In this document: positions 1-9,445 of the stretch, one piece after another
Position numbering within the stretch: the stretch's first letter is position 1
Layout of the letters: the number at the start of each line of letters is the position of its first letter
NCBI RefSeq assembly: GCF_000003195.3
Contig: NC_012876.2
Coordinates: 59,142,407-59,206,406 of the forward strand
Reading direction: 5' to 3'
Source: Sorghum bicolor
Lineage: Eukaryota; Streptophyta; Magnoliopsida; Poales; Poaceae
DNA: 64,000 bases
Notes under the pieces: generated by a model
The model's input: the letters and a program-made list of their open reading frames with translations, nothing else
The model's database searches: none
What the model was told of the DNA's origin: nothing
Translations under genes and position numbers: made by a program

Positions 1-843
1 CTCCCGCCGCGTGTCCTCGTCGCTCGTCTCCGACGGCACGGGGCGCTTCCCCCAGAAGTAAGGGTCGAGCAGCGCGAGGCCCCGGATGGTGGCGGCGGCA
101 CCGGCACCGGCACCGCCGCTGTCCAGGCCCTCCCGCCCCGCGCGCAGCGCCACGTAGTGCGCGATGTTGCCGCCGGCGCTGTCGCCGCCCAGGAACAGGC
201 GCGCCGGGTCGGCGTGGCGCGACAGCCAGGGGTCGGAGTCGGACCCGGCGGCCCGCGCGCGGGCGTTGGCGAGCGCCCAGCGGAGCGCCGCCCACGCGTC
301 GTCGTAGGCCGTCGGGAGGCGGTGCTCGGGCGCGAGGTGGTACTCGACGGACACGGCGAGCACCTGGGCCCTGGACACAAGCGCGTTCAGGTACCGGTGG
401 TACGTCGGCGAGAAGGCTGACTCCGTGACGAACGCGCCGCCGTGGTAGAACACGAGGAGCGGCAGCCTTTCGCTTTCGTCGTCGGCGTCCGTGCCCGTGC
501 GGTTGGTGGCGAGGCGGCTTGGAGGCAGGTAGAGGCGCACGGCGAGGCCCGCGGCGGCGGCGGCGGCGGAGGCGTCGAGGACGACGACGTCCCTGGAGGC
601 GACGCCGGTGGCCGGGTCCGTGGATGCCGGCACGGTGTCCGTGCCCATGAAGCGCTGCACGCGGCCGCTCTTGTAGAGGACCAGGAACGGGAAGAAGAAG
701 AAGTCGACGTCCCCGTCGTCGTCGGTGGCGCCGTTGGAGACCACGGAGGCCGCCGCCGGGCCGGGAGGAAGAGCGGGCGGGGCGAGCAACGCGCCCGCCA
801 TGTTGAGCAGGAGCAGCAGCGCGGACGAGAAGCTCCCCGCCAT
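1..843 (-). CDS. Plant carboxylesterase (CXE family), 5' part; runs off the left edge
   Basis: Reading the minus strand from ATG at 843-841 gives 281 codons without a stop up to base 1, so only the C-terminal part is missing. Residues ~1-28 are hydrophobic and Ala/Leu rich, like a secretory signal peptide. Next come the family's N-terminal motif YKSGRVQRFMGT (~58-69), the oxyanion-hole motif HGGAF (~133-137), the EYHLAPEHRLP block (~166-176) and the nucleophile elbow GDSAGGNIAH with Ser ~221. The catalytic Asp and His lie beyond the window. The family hydrolyses carboxylic esters (xenobiotic, hormone or specialised-metabolite esters); the substrate cannot be read from sequence. It is most like the copy at 36242-37309, which shares the leader and the YKSGRVQRFMG motif, and it is transcribed in the opposite direction to the other copies. 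No intron is seen. Confidence 0.9.
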   Translation of the reverse strand, partial: MAGSFSSALLLLLNMAGALLAPPALPPGPAAASVVSNGATDDDGDVDFFFFPFLVLYKSGRVQRFMGTDTVPASTDPATGVASRDVVVLDASAAAAAAGLAVRLYLPPSRLATNRTGTDADDESERLPLLVFYHGGAFVTESAFSPTYHRYLNALVSRAQVLAVSVEYHLAPEHRLPTAYDDAWAALRWALANARARAAGSDSDPWLSRHADPARLFLGGDSAGGNIAHYVALRAGREGLDSGGAGAGAAATIRGLALLDPYFWGKRPVPSETSDEDTRRE

Positions 844-1184
844 GGTGAGGTGAGTGAAGGCGAAGCGAAAAGCAGGCCGCAACCGCAAACTTCCTCGGGA
901 GGCCTACGACTCTTATGAGCTTTGTCGGAAGCCTAGAGCCTTGCCAAAAACATTTGCCTAATCGTCCCACGTACGTGCCCGTCGGACGGCGACCTGCGCG
1001 TTGTTGTTTCCGCAGGTTCAGTCGGACGCATCCACGGCGACGCTCTCATTTGCACTGCAATTTCGCGGCATGAGCATGACCATCGACGAACTGACGAGTC
1101 CACGTATCTCAGGATACTGATGAATTCGTCAGCCAACCTCCTAAACAAGCCCCTATTCTAAATCTAGGGATTTGATAAAAAAAA
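844..1184. other. Upstream region of the left-edge carboxylesterase
   Basis: This short intergenic stretch separates the esterase start from the Pack-type element. It holds no convincing ORF, and I could not identify a clear TATA box. The element's left end lies about 340 bp upstream of the esterase ATG, so promoter sequence may extend into it. Confidence 0.4.
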
Positions 1185-1440
1185 TCAACTCCAGCCCACT
1201 TTCTATTTGGGCCCCATTTTTCATGCCCTCTCAGATTATAATTTCAAGTCCTCATATCCAACAGCCCCCTATCCCCTCTCTCTCTCTCCCGTCTGCACGC
1301 GCCGCCCGGCCGGCGGCCTCGCGGCCTCGCGGGCTCCCTCCTCCGCACGCGCCCCCTATCGCCGGTGAGACCAGGCGCCTTTTTCCCCCGCACCAGCACC
1401 AGCACCGTCGCCACGGCCGGCCCTCCTCCACTGCACCAGC

Positions 1441-1575
1441 ACCGAGAACAAGTGGATCGAGGAGTGGAACGCTGGCCGGGAGAACCTCGAGTTCAACTTC
1501 CGCTGGACGCGCCGCAGCCTTGCCGTTGTCAGCCTCTTCGGCCTCGCCGTCCCCATCCTTGTCTACAAGGGCATC
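1441..1575 (+). pseudogene. Captured exon like complex I subunit NDUFB4/B15
   Basis: The frame starting at 1441 encodes NKWIEEWNAGRENLEFNF, continues into RWTRRSLAVV, a hydrophobic stretch and VYKGI, then meets a GT donor at 1576. This is the pattern I recall for the small plant mitochondrial complex I subunit resembling NDUFB4 (At2g31490 type): a short acidic/aromatic head followed by one membrane segment. No in-frame ATG lies upstream before a stop at ~1366, and the expected downstream exon is not seen, so it cannot make the normal protein. I infer capture by the surrounding element. The family assignment is from memory. Confidence 0.55.
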
Positions 1576-2855
1576 GTACGCACGTTCCATTCCCCTCTCA
1601 TGAATCCTTTTCCTTTGCTGTTAGGGTGGCTCACCTAGATTCAGTTGATGTAGATAAGACGCATTCGTTGTGGTGGAATGGTTTCTTTTTTTTTTTCCAA
1701 CTTTCATCCAAATTGAATTGTGAAACTAGAATCCTTTTGCGGGTGAGAATGAGAATGGTCCTCAAATCAGGTTGAGAGAGTCGAGCCCATCCTGATATTG
1801 GTACTAATTTGTTGGCTTGTTGCTCATGCCATATACATTGGCTGCAATTACTTGTATGTGCTTGGCCAGCTAATTTAATCACAATGGAGCTAGTTGTTTT
1901 GATTCCGTATCAGTTGCATATTGTGATTCCAGATTCAGAGGTGTTCTGTCTGTTAATCACTTGTTACCATCAGTCAGTGCATTGGAAGTTCCCGTGGTTA
2001 TCCCTGGTATACATCATCAGTGGCATATCTCATATTGACTATAGCCTTAGGATCAGGACACCTCCTCTGAAGAATGCAAACTCTTTACTCGCAGACATCT
2101 GCCTGTTGTGCTCACAGTCACGGCAACACGTTAGCAGTGGTAAGCTAGATGTGCTATTGCGGCAGCCATGGCCATCTTTCTGTCAGTCTGTAGCTGCGGT
2201 GCATTTGCAACATTCACTAGCATGGGTGCTTGTTATTTCCTTAACAGCAGTACAAACATTATCAGTGTGGCAAGTAATGGACAGTATGACTCTAGACTTC
2301 ATAAATCTATTGCCAACCTTGTGCTCCCACACTGGTGAAGGTTTCTATCAATTGAAAATTACAATATCATACAAGCACAGTCATGAGCTGCTATTCACTC
2401 TCAGTCAACATTATCAAGTAGAGAATACTTACTTTCCCTGGTCAGTAAGAAAAGTTGGTGACTACTGTCTACTGGTCTCTGGGACACAGAATAAGAAAAA
2501 AAAATCTTGTTTGTCATGTCTTTCCTTTGCATATTTGAGAGGGCTTTGGATGAACCTATGCCATGTAAATTAGGCTTAGTGTGCATTAAGCCGAACTCAA
2601 CAGTTTTTCATTTCGTTGGTGTGAAAATGATATAATTGGATTTGGATTCGCCTTTGACTGCATTTTCTTATGGTTATAGTTTTGTTTCTGCAAGCACTGC
2701 ATTATAAGAAATTAAGAGTCTATATCTAGTTTTCGAGACCATGCCTCAAAGTCTATCAATGCATTGAGTTTTTACTCATCCAGTTTGTTCTCATTTTGGA
2801 GTACTTTTTACTTTGCTGATTTCAACCCTGTAACTGTAACTGATGCATTGATCAG

Positions 2856-3215
2856 GACGGCTTCTTGTTCGTGGTGGACAGGCTGAAAGAGCTCATCAAG
2901 TACAAGGGCTATGAGGTTAATTAGTTTGCAGTTTAATTTGGTCTTGTTTTCAAAGCACATAGATTGTCACCCTTGCAGTTTCAGACTGATGATGATCTGG
3001 GTGTATATATTTGTCGCTGTTGGTTCCACCTGCAGAGCTGGAGCTTGTCCTGCAGTCTTTGCCGGAAGTTATCGATGCCACTTGTGGTCAGGCAGCCTGG
3101 TAGCAAGGTCACGGAGGCTCAAGCTTGGTAGCTTCGTCGACTCCATACCCAAGTCTCCGGCTGGCAAGATACTGAGGAGGCAGCTGACCAACCATGTGCA
3201 AGCTGGGGCTGTAAT
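2856..3215 (+). pseudogene. 4-coumarate:CoA ligase-like (4CL/ACS) fragment
   Basis: After an acceptor AG, 2856-2915 encodes DGFLFVVDRLKELIKYKGYE, the conserved ANL-superfamily hinge region, and is followed by a GT. From ~3023 the reading VPPAELELVLQSLPEVIDA matches the next 4CL exon, then VVRQPGSKVTEAQ appears in a shifted frame. It ends with SFVDSIPKSPAGKILRRQL, which contains the conserved lysine motif PKSPAGKILR. The C-terminal domain of an AMP-forming acyl-CoA ligase is therefore present but broken by at least one frameshift and a deletion, and the N-terminal adenylation domain is absent. It lies inside the Pack-type element and is non-functional. Confidence 0.7.
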
Positions 3216-3412
3216 TCTTCTTTATTTACTTGCATGTGTGCATGAGACAGAGATTGTGTGCAAAGAGAATCAGAGCACGATTTTTGAATTGAAAGAATAA
3301 TAATGACATGCTGTGGAATTCGATCTATCGACATACAGAAGTAAAATCTGGGCCAAAGAGCATGAACAGTATTACATGTCTGAATGTAGCCTGAGCTTCT
3401 GATTCAGATTCG

Positions 3413-3592
3413 TCAATTACAATTACAATTGCTGCTGAAATGCAATATCCATCAATTACAATTGCTGTTGAAATGCAATATTCATGTCAGGTTACTTTTG
3501 GCACTGAAATGCAATATCTGTCAATTACAATTGCTGCTGAAATTTCAACAAAAGCCCATTACAATTGCTGCTGAAATGCAATATCTATTTTA
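3413..3592. repeat. Imperfect tandem repeat, about four units
   Basis: The unit CAATTACAATTGCTGCTGAA plus ATGCAATAT recurs at about 3425, 3455, 3520 and 3560 with small changes. It lies between the 4CL-like and H2A fragments, inside the Pack-type element. Short reading frames here simply follow the repeat. Confidence 0.7.
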
Positions 3593-3975
3593 CATCCTAC
3601 ATAAAACAAATACATCCAACTATAGCAGCGACATTTATAGAAGGTGGCGCCCTGCCCAAGCTGGAGGCTGGACAGCGTACGCTGCGACGGAGATACATGG
3701 TCGCCGGCTGCCCGGCTCGCTGCTCCGCGCTCGGCGCCTGGTCGGTCAGGCGTCCAAACGTCCAGTCTGGGCGTGCACCTGCGGCCTGTGCCGCTGTGGC
3801 CAGGCCCAAGGCGGACAACCGCCAAGCAGGCAGCGCGCCCGGCGCCTCCGACGGCCGACCGATCGGTGGACGGGGCGGCGGCTGCTCCCTGCTGGAGTGC
3901 TGGATGCCTGGGTCGACTAGCGGCGGTGGAGAGCTAGATCAGAGACGCCGAGACGGAGTCAATTGCGGCCGGCGG

Positions 3976-4071
3976 AGTCTTCTTGTTGTCCCTGGCCGCG
4001 TTCCCGGCCAGCTCCAGCACTTCGGCGGCGAGGTACTCGAAGACGGCGGCGAGGTAGACCGGGGCGCCCAC
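3976..4071 (-). pseudogene. Captured histone H2A core fragment
   Basis: On the minus strand 4071-3976 encodes [18 protein letters not shown] followed by [14 protein letters not shown], the signature alpha-2 helix region of histone H2A. The N-terminal tail, the preceding part of the histone fold and the normal C-terminal part are missing; downstream the frame runs into unrelated residues and then a stop. It is in opposite orientation to the other two captured fragments, so the element joined at least three separate loci. Confidence 0.75.
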
Positions 4072-4335
4072 GGAAATCCTTCGCTGCGCGCGCGGCTGCC
4101 CTTGTGGCTAGTTGCCCTCAGGCCAAGCGCGCGCGAGAGAGATGGACGGAGCGCCGCCGCCGCCGCGGGCGAGGAGAGGAGCGTGGCCGCGGGGGCAGGA
4201 GACGACCAACGACGATTTGCATTTTGGGTGTTGGGTTGGAGTTGATGTAGAATTTGGGTCTCTATTTTTTTAGCCCAGCACGTAAATGGAAAAAATAGAG
4301 GCCCAATTTGTATGCTGGGCTGGAGTTGCTCTTAT

Positions 4336-5030
4336 TCCTTCCTAACACCAGGAATGGGGAGGATCCTCTGCGCGCGCATCAGCATACACTCTGCACAGTG
4401 GCGAAGATAAGCAAATCGGTAATGCTCCTTCTAGACGTTTAGATAGATCGAACGGACCTGCACGACTCGACCGAGTCACGAGCACCGCACCCTCGGTTCC
4501 TTATTCGTTTCTATTCTGTCATGTGACCTCCGTGTCTACTCTTTCTCGCACTCGCTGCCTCCGTTGCTCTTGCTGGCGAGCTATCCCTCCCTCTCTACCT
4601 CCTTGTCCCACGATGTCTATGGGCACTAGAGTGGGGGTGATGGCGAGCAGCTTCCAATGAGCCCACACACCTCCCCTCCTTCTCTACTCTCTCATCCTCG
4701 CACGTTGAACCTCTATGTATCTGGAGATGGAGACGACGGCGTGGTTTCGACAAGGTAGGTGGGGAGGGATCTAGATCTGAGGCCTCTCTCCCCCTCCTTC
4801 CGCGCGACATCCATGGCCATCGGAGTGGGGGCTATGGCGGGCGGCTTTCAGTGAGCCCGCGCACGTCTTCTCCGTCACCGCTCTCTCATCCTCGTGCGCT
4901 GTAACATCCATGTGTGGCTCACACGAGGTAGGTTGGGAGGAATCTAGATCTGCCCTCTCCTCCTGCATCTCCTCCTCCTCTTCTTCCCCTTCTAGATCTA
5001 AGGGTTTGGTGGTAGCTAGTGTTCCGGCGA
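4336..5030. repeat. Imperfect ~190-bp direct duplication
   Basis: The segment from ~4611 (ATGGGCACTAGAGTGGGGGTGA, then GAGCCCAC, CTCTCATCCTCG, TAGGTGGGGAGG and ATCTAGATCTG) recurs diverged from ~4812 to 4955 in the same order. Small frames on either strand follow the duplication and I see no gene. It runs directly into the TGTTGCA-rich region. Confidence 0.5.
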
Positions 5031-5039
5031 GTCAGATCT

Positions 5040-5620
5040 CGTCGTTGTTTTTGCAACGATACATTTTTAATGTTGCAACAGATGATGTGAAATGTTGCAA
5101 TGGTACTTTTTTGTTGTTGTTGCAACAAGCATTTCTCTGATGTTGCAAAGTAGTTCTTCAGATGTTTTATTTTGCTTTTGAAGTTGTTGCAGCAGATTCT
5201 CCCTCAATGTTGCAGTAGTGTTGCAACAGACATTTTTTTTATGTTGCATTAGTGGTGTTTGAGATGTTGTAATAGCTTTTTCTCATTGTTGCAGCAGATT
5301 CTCCTCCGATGTTGCAGTAGATTTTGTTGTTGCGACAGCTGTTTTTTCTGATGTTGCATTAGTAGTGCTTGATATGTTGTAATAGCTTTTTCTCAATGTT
5401 GCAATAGATTTCCCCCTAATATTGCACTAGATGTTTTTGAATGTTGCAATAGACTTTTTTTATGTTGCGGTTCATATTTTTTGTTTGTTGCATTAGATGT
5501 TTTTTATGTTTAAATAGCTTTTTTCCTTTTGTTTTAGCAGTTTTTTTCTTTTTTTGTTGTATTTTAGCTGTCCTTTGATGTTTGCAATAGTCTTTTTTCA
5601 TTGTTGCAGCTAGAGGACGG
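5040..5620. repeat. Degenerate TGTTGCA-rich repeat
   Basis: About twenty occurrences of TGTTGCA or near variants, separated by T-rich spacers of 15-45 bases, run through this stretch. Spacing is irregular, so this is an old degenerate array and not a microsatellite. Minus-strand frames here are Gln/Asn/Lys rich only because of the repeat. Confidence 0.6.
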
Positions 5621-6135
5621 GTCAGAGGTGCTGGATTGGTGAGGTTGTGGGCGGACAGATCTGTGCACGTGGGGTCGTCTTTCTTCTCTGTGTGAGCACG
5701 GGGCGAGGATCGGTTTCTGTGAGGACGAGTTGCAAGCGGGCGGATGTGCTAGAGAGCGACGAGGTGAGGGGCGGATCGGGGTGGAGACGGGCTCCTTGCG
5801 CGGAGAGCGAACGCAGGGCGGTCCCCCACGCAGGGCGAGTTGGTTAGGGGCGACAGATTTTTTTTCTTTTTTTTTCTCCGTGTGGTGGGGGTCGGGAGCT
5901 TAGTGTCTGGACGCACTGCCGACGCCGAACGTCCGGACGCTAGCATACCCGTAAGCACATTCAAGAGGATGCAACTGTCTCGTGGATGTGTGGATTTGAG
6001 TCATAACTGTGATAAAAATTTAACCCTATTTAATAATATTTAAAAAAATTTATGAGTAGTACCCACGGCAGTACATGTAGCTTCGTCATTGAGTCTCTGC
6101 AATACCTATAATGGTACAAGCGCGTGCAGCATCTA
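5621..6135. other. GC-rich stretch without a recognised gene
   Basis: A GC-rich segment (~5630-5840) is followed by a T-run (5851-5876), a short inverted CGTCCGGACG motif (~5930) and AT-rich sequence. Frames are short and unlike known proteins. It may be the far part of the same transposon-like unit as the TGTTGCA repeat. Confidence 0.3.
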
Positions 6136-6378
6136 GGCCTTGTTTAGTTCCCAGAAAATTTTGCAAAACTTTTCACATTCTCCGTCACATCGAATCTTTA
6201 AACGCATTTATTGAGTATTAAATATAAACGAAAATAAAAACTAATTGTACAGTTTGGTCGAAATTGACGAGACGAATCTTTTAAGCCTAGTTAGTCCATA
6301 ATTGGACAATATTTGTCAAATACAAACAAAAATACTACAGTGTCAATTTCCCAAAATTTTTCGGAACTAAACAAGGCC
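6136..6378. mobile_element. Tourist-type MITE (GGCCTTGTTTAGTT family), copy 1
   Basis: It begins GGCCTTGTTTAGTT and ends AACTAAACAAGGCC, about 243 bp, flanked by a CTA direct repeat (6133-6135 and 6379-6381). It is non-coding. The 3-bp target duplication fits PIF/Harbinger-type MITEs. The interior has the CACATCGAATCTT block shared by all copies in the window. Confidence 0.85.
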
Positions 6379-6740
6379 CTAGAATCCGCGTGAAAAGAAA
6401 AATGTTGGAAGTGTCGTTGAAACAAGAGCAGCAGCAGAACTGTCGAGGACTTCCCCAATGCAACCATCAGAGTCTCTTCGCTTTTTTTAAAAATCATGAC
6501 TAAACATATTATTTATTGATTTGTTATAAAAAAATATTATTTACTAGTAAAAAAATACAGTTTATAACACAAGTAAAGGGAGTCTAAAACTTATAAAAAA
6601 GTAACGCGCCACCTATACACGAATGAATTGAAATCACTAGACCATGAGAGTAGACAGGAATCTCGTTCTTTTTCTCAGAGTTAAAAGTTTGAAGTAGCAC
6701 AACCTTTTTCCCTTTACTGATCCTGCGCAGCTACTCCCTA

Positions 6741-6978
6741 GGGGCCGTTTAGTTTATGAAAAATTTTATAAAGTATTACTATAATAATTTTTCGTTTGTA
6801 TTCGATAATTATTGTTCAATCATAGATTAGCTATGTTTAAAAAATTATCTTACAAATTATAGATAAACTATATAATTAGTTATTTATCTATATTTAATAT
6901 TTTATGCATATAACATAAGATTCGATGTATGAAAATTTTTGAAAACTTTATAAAATATTTCAGGAATTAAACAGGGCC
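6741..6978. mobile_element. Tourist-type MITE, copy 2 (diverged)
   Basis: The ends are GGGGCCGTTTAGTTTATG and GGAATTAAACAGGGCC, with CTA on both sides (6738-6740 and 6979-6981). The interior is AT-rich and related to copy 1 but more diverged, so this is probably a sister subfamily. Confidence 0.75.
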
Positions 6979-7215
6979 CTAGCCACAACACAACTTTTAA
7001 AAACAACCTCACGTTTACCTCTGTCAGACCAGACTCTTCTGCAAGCTACTGTAACATTCTTTTTGACTCTTTCTTTAGACTCTTTCGAAATTTGATATCG
7101 TTTGACTCTTTTGAAGATAAAATTTGTATTCTTTTTGTGAACGGAGAAGCAGGCACGAGCAGGATTCCCTCAAAAGATCCCCAACACCGGGCCCATTCGT
7201 AAGCGTAGTAGAAAA

Positions 7216-7441
7216 GGCCTTGTTTAGTTCTAATTGTTTTTCTAAATGAATATTATAACACTTTCGTTTATATTTAATTGTCCAACTATAAATAATTAAG
7301 CTAAAAAATTCGTATCGTAAATTACAAATAAATTATGTAATTAGGTGATCTATATTTAATACTCTATGTATGTACCGCAAAATTTAATGTAATAAAGAAT
7401 CTAAAAAAATTTGTAAAACTTTTTAAAAACTAAACCAGACC
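7216..7441. mobile_element. Tourist-type MITE, copy 3
   Basis: It starts GGCCTTGTTTAGTTCTAA and ends in a degraded AACTAAACCAGACC. The interior blocks CACTTTCGTTT and TAATACTCTATGTATGT match the family. No clear target duplication remains, because the right flank enters the 87-bp tandem array. Confidence 0.65.
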
Positions 7442-7481
7442 AGGACGAACAGATAGCCCAGATGGGACCAGTGCGTCGGCG

Positions 7482-7736
7482 CTAATCGATAAAGGAAGCA
7501 TCTTTCTAGAGTGTTCCATGTACGATGACGAAACTCCCATGGATAGCCCACGCACGTGCCTCGACGCACTAATCGATAAAGGAGGCATCTTTCTGGAGTG
7601 TTCCATGTACGATGACGAAACTCCCATCGATAGCCCACGCACGTGCCTCGACGCACTAATCGATAAAGGGGGCATCTTTCTGGAGTGTTCCATGTACGAC
7701 GACGAAACTCCCATGGATAGCCCACGCACGTGCCTA
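7482..7736. repeat. 87-bp tandem repeat, about 2.9 units
   Basis: CTAATCGATAAAGG(A/G) begins at 7482, 7569 and 7656, a period of exactly 87 bp, with very few differences between units. Because 87 is a multiple of three, frames on both strands stay open and give repeated 29-residue peptides. I read these as by-products of the repeat and not as a gene. High unit identity implies recent amplification. Confidence 0.9.
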
Positions 7737-7740
7737 AGAC

Positions 7741-7864
7741 GGACGAGGTTTATAGGCAAACTGTATAATTAATTTTTATTTTTGTCTTATTTAATACTTC
7801 ATGTATGTGTCACAAGATTTGATGTGACGGAAAATCTTAAAAAATTTTGGAACTAAACAAGGCC
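7741..7864. mobile_element. Tourist-type MITE, right half only (copy 4)
   Basis: The block GATTTGATGTGACGGAAAATC and the end GGAACTAAACAAGGCC (to 7864) are the family's right half. The left half is missing at the junction with the 87-bp array, so the array and this MITE were rearranged together. Confidence 0.7.
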
Positions 7865-9445
7865 TGAGCCCATCCGCAAGCAGCAAACGTTTTCACGGCC
7901 TCCTGGGGCCCAGGTTTGCTACTAGGCCGTGTGTGAAATTCAACTCATGCGTGCCCAGGAAAGGTGAAAAACATGCCATGTATTTGGCTGAAAACAAATT
8001 ACTTCAAGATAGACATATTCAAAAAAAATCAAGACAGACATTAGTAATAAAAATTTTAAACTGTCTCTTCCGAGAATATTTTCAGCAATTTTTTTTGGCA
8101 AGGATACCTAGAATCTGGAAGAATATTTTTCTGCCATGCATATTCAAATCCAAACTCCGCGAAGAACCAAACAACACTTATGCGTAAGTAGCCATATCTC
8201 AGTCAAAAAAAAAAGATAGCCATATCTCATCCAGCCACATCCTTTCATTTATATCTTGTCTCATTAATCATCACCACGATAAATTTTTTACTTTACTCAT
8301 ATTGACCCACCCTCCGTAGTTTTTAGTTCTTTATTGATCCTTGTTCTTTTAGGATTTAGTTTCTAGCATTATTGACGAGGTGGTGGTGACGATGATACAC
8401 TAACAACATAATGTTTCTTCGGCCTCTTCCTACCTTGTCAAAGTTCGATCCAGTGTTGAAAAAGTACCAGGGAAAGTTTGATCTTTCAGATCTATTAGTT
8501 CCCTTGAGATCTTGGTGGCGGTTTGGCTCTCTTCATGGAGATTTTGACCTCTTTTTTGGTTTGTTCTATTGCAAGGTCCCTCCAACACTTTGTTCCAACG
8601 GTGAAGGATTGTAACCTTGTGAGGGTTCTCTAGTCGATATTATTTTAGTGAATTCTAGATCTCCTTGTCAGTGATGGATTTTGTGGTCTTCAAAGCCTTG
8701 ATCACGAGGATATTTGCAGGTGTCCTTTCCTCTGCTATCTCTTCCGTGCGTTTTTCAATCTTTGATAGGCAATGGACAATCAAAGGAAGAAGATGACTGG
8801 TTTGATCTCCAGTGTACTTTTATTTTTTAGAGATTATTTTGTGTCAAGTTATTCTTTTGTACAAACCATTATTTTTCATGATATATATCAGATATAAGAT
8901 ACTCTTTGAGTCTCTTTAAAAAAAGATTTATTTGTTTCTGTTCTCCAGCTTTATCATTCCTTTTAGTTTGTAAGTTCCTTTTTGTTTATTGACTTCCTAT
9001 TCTTCAATTTATTTTCCCTTTTATACTCAGTTTATTCTTTATTTATTGTTTCTCTTTCAACGTGCCAATGTAGGTTTGTCACGAGTTAAGTTTTTTCTAA
9101 CTTTGGGCATCAATATAAAAAATCATAGATTGACCACATAGAGTTTATATCACAATGAAAAATAAATTTTGTTATACATAACTCTTTTAATTCAAGATAA
9201 TATAGTTTTATATATATTGCTGGTCAAAGTTTAAAATATTTGACTTAGAAGAATCTTAGATGGGCTTATGGATATTTATAAGTATAATATAGCATGCCAA
9301 ATACATAGACTATACTCTGAGAACTCCTTAGTGTTCATTGGTTCATGGTTGTATAACAAACTAACCATCCTGTCATTCTAAGAAGCGTAGATTTGCTTTG
9401 TACATAACTAATCAATCCTTCTGTGTAACTGATGTGACAGACCAG
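7865..9445. other. Intergenic, no gene seen
   Basis: AT-rich sequence with T-runs and short unrelated frames. 8400-8760 has slightly higher complexity but no domain I recognise. The stretch ends at the stop codon of the minus-strand SDR gene, so its last few hundred bases probably include that gene's 3' UTR and polyadenylation region. Confidence 0.4.

Larger units (their letters stand above)
1185..4335. mobile_element. Pack-type DNA transposon carrying three host-gene fragments
   Basis: The left end (from ~1185) reads CAACTCCAGCCCA followed by a TATTTGGGCC block. The right end (~4296-4335) read in reverse gives GCAACTCCAGCCCA followed by AATTGGGCC, so the element has imperfect terminal inverted repeats of ~35 bp. 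A second, inner copy of the right end lies at ~4231-4290. Between the ends are unrelated host-gene pieces: a complex I subunit-like exon, 4-coumarate:CoA ligase-like exons and an antisense histone H2A segment. No transposase is present. I could not find a clean target-site duplication, so the superfamily (Mutator or PIF/Harbinger type) is open. Confidence 0.6.

Noticed and set aside
157..918. Two long plus-strand frames opposite the left-edge carboxylesterase
   Set aside because: They are Arg/Gly/Ala/Val-rich complements of a GC-rich coding strand; the minus strand carries all family motifs.
7482..7736. CRISPR-like repeat array
   Set aside because: Units are head-to-tail tandem copies without distinct spacers, in a plant genome.
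7423..7772. Repetitive 84- to 109-residue frames on both strands
   Set aside because: They exist only because the 87-bp repeat is a multiple of three; no start context or family resemblance.
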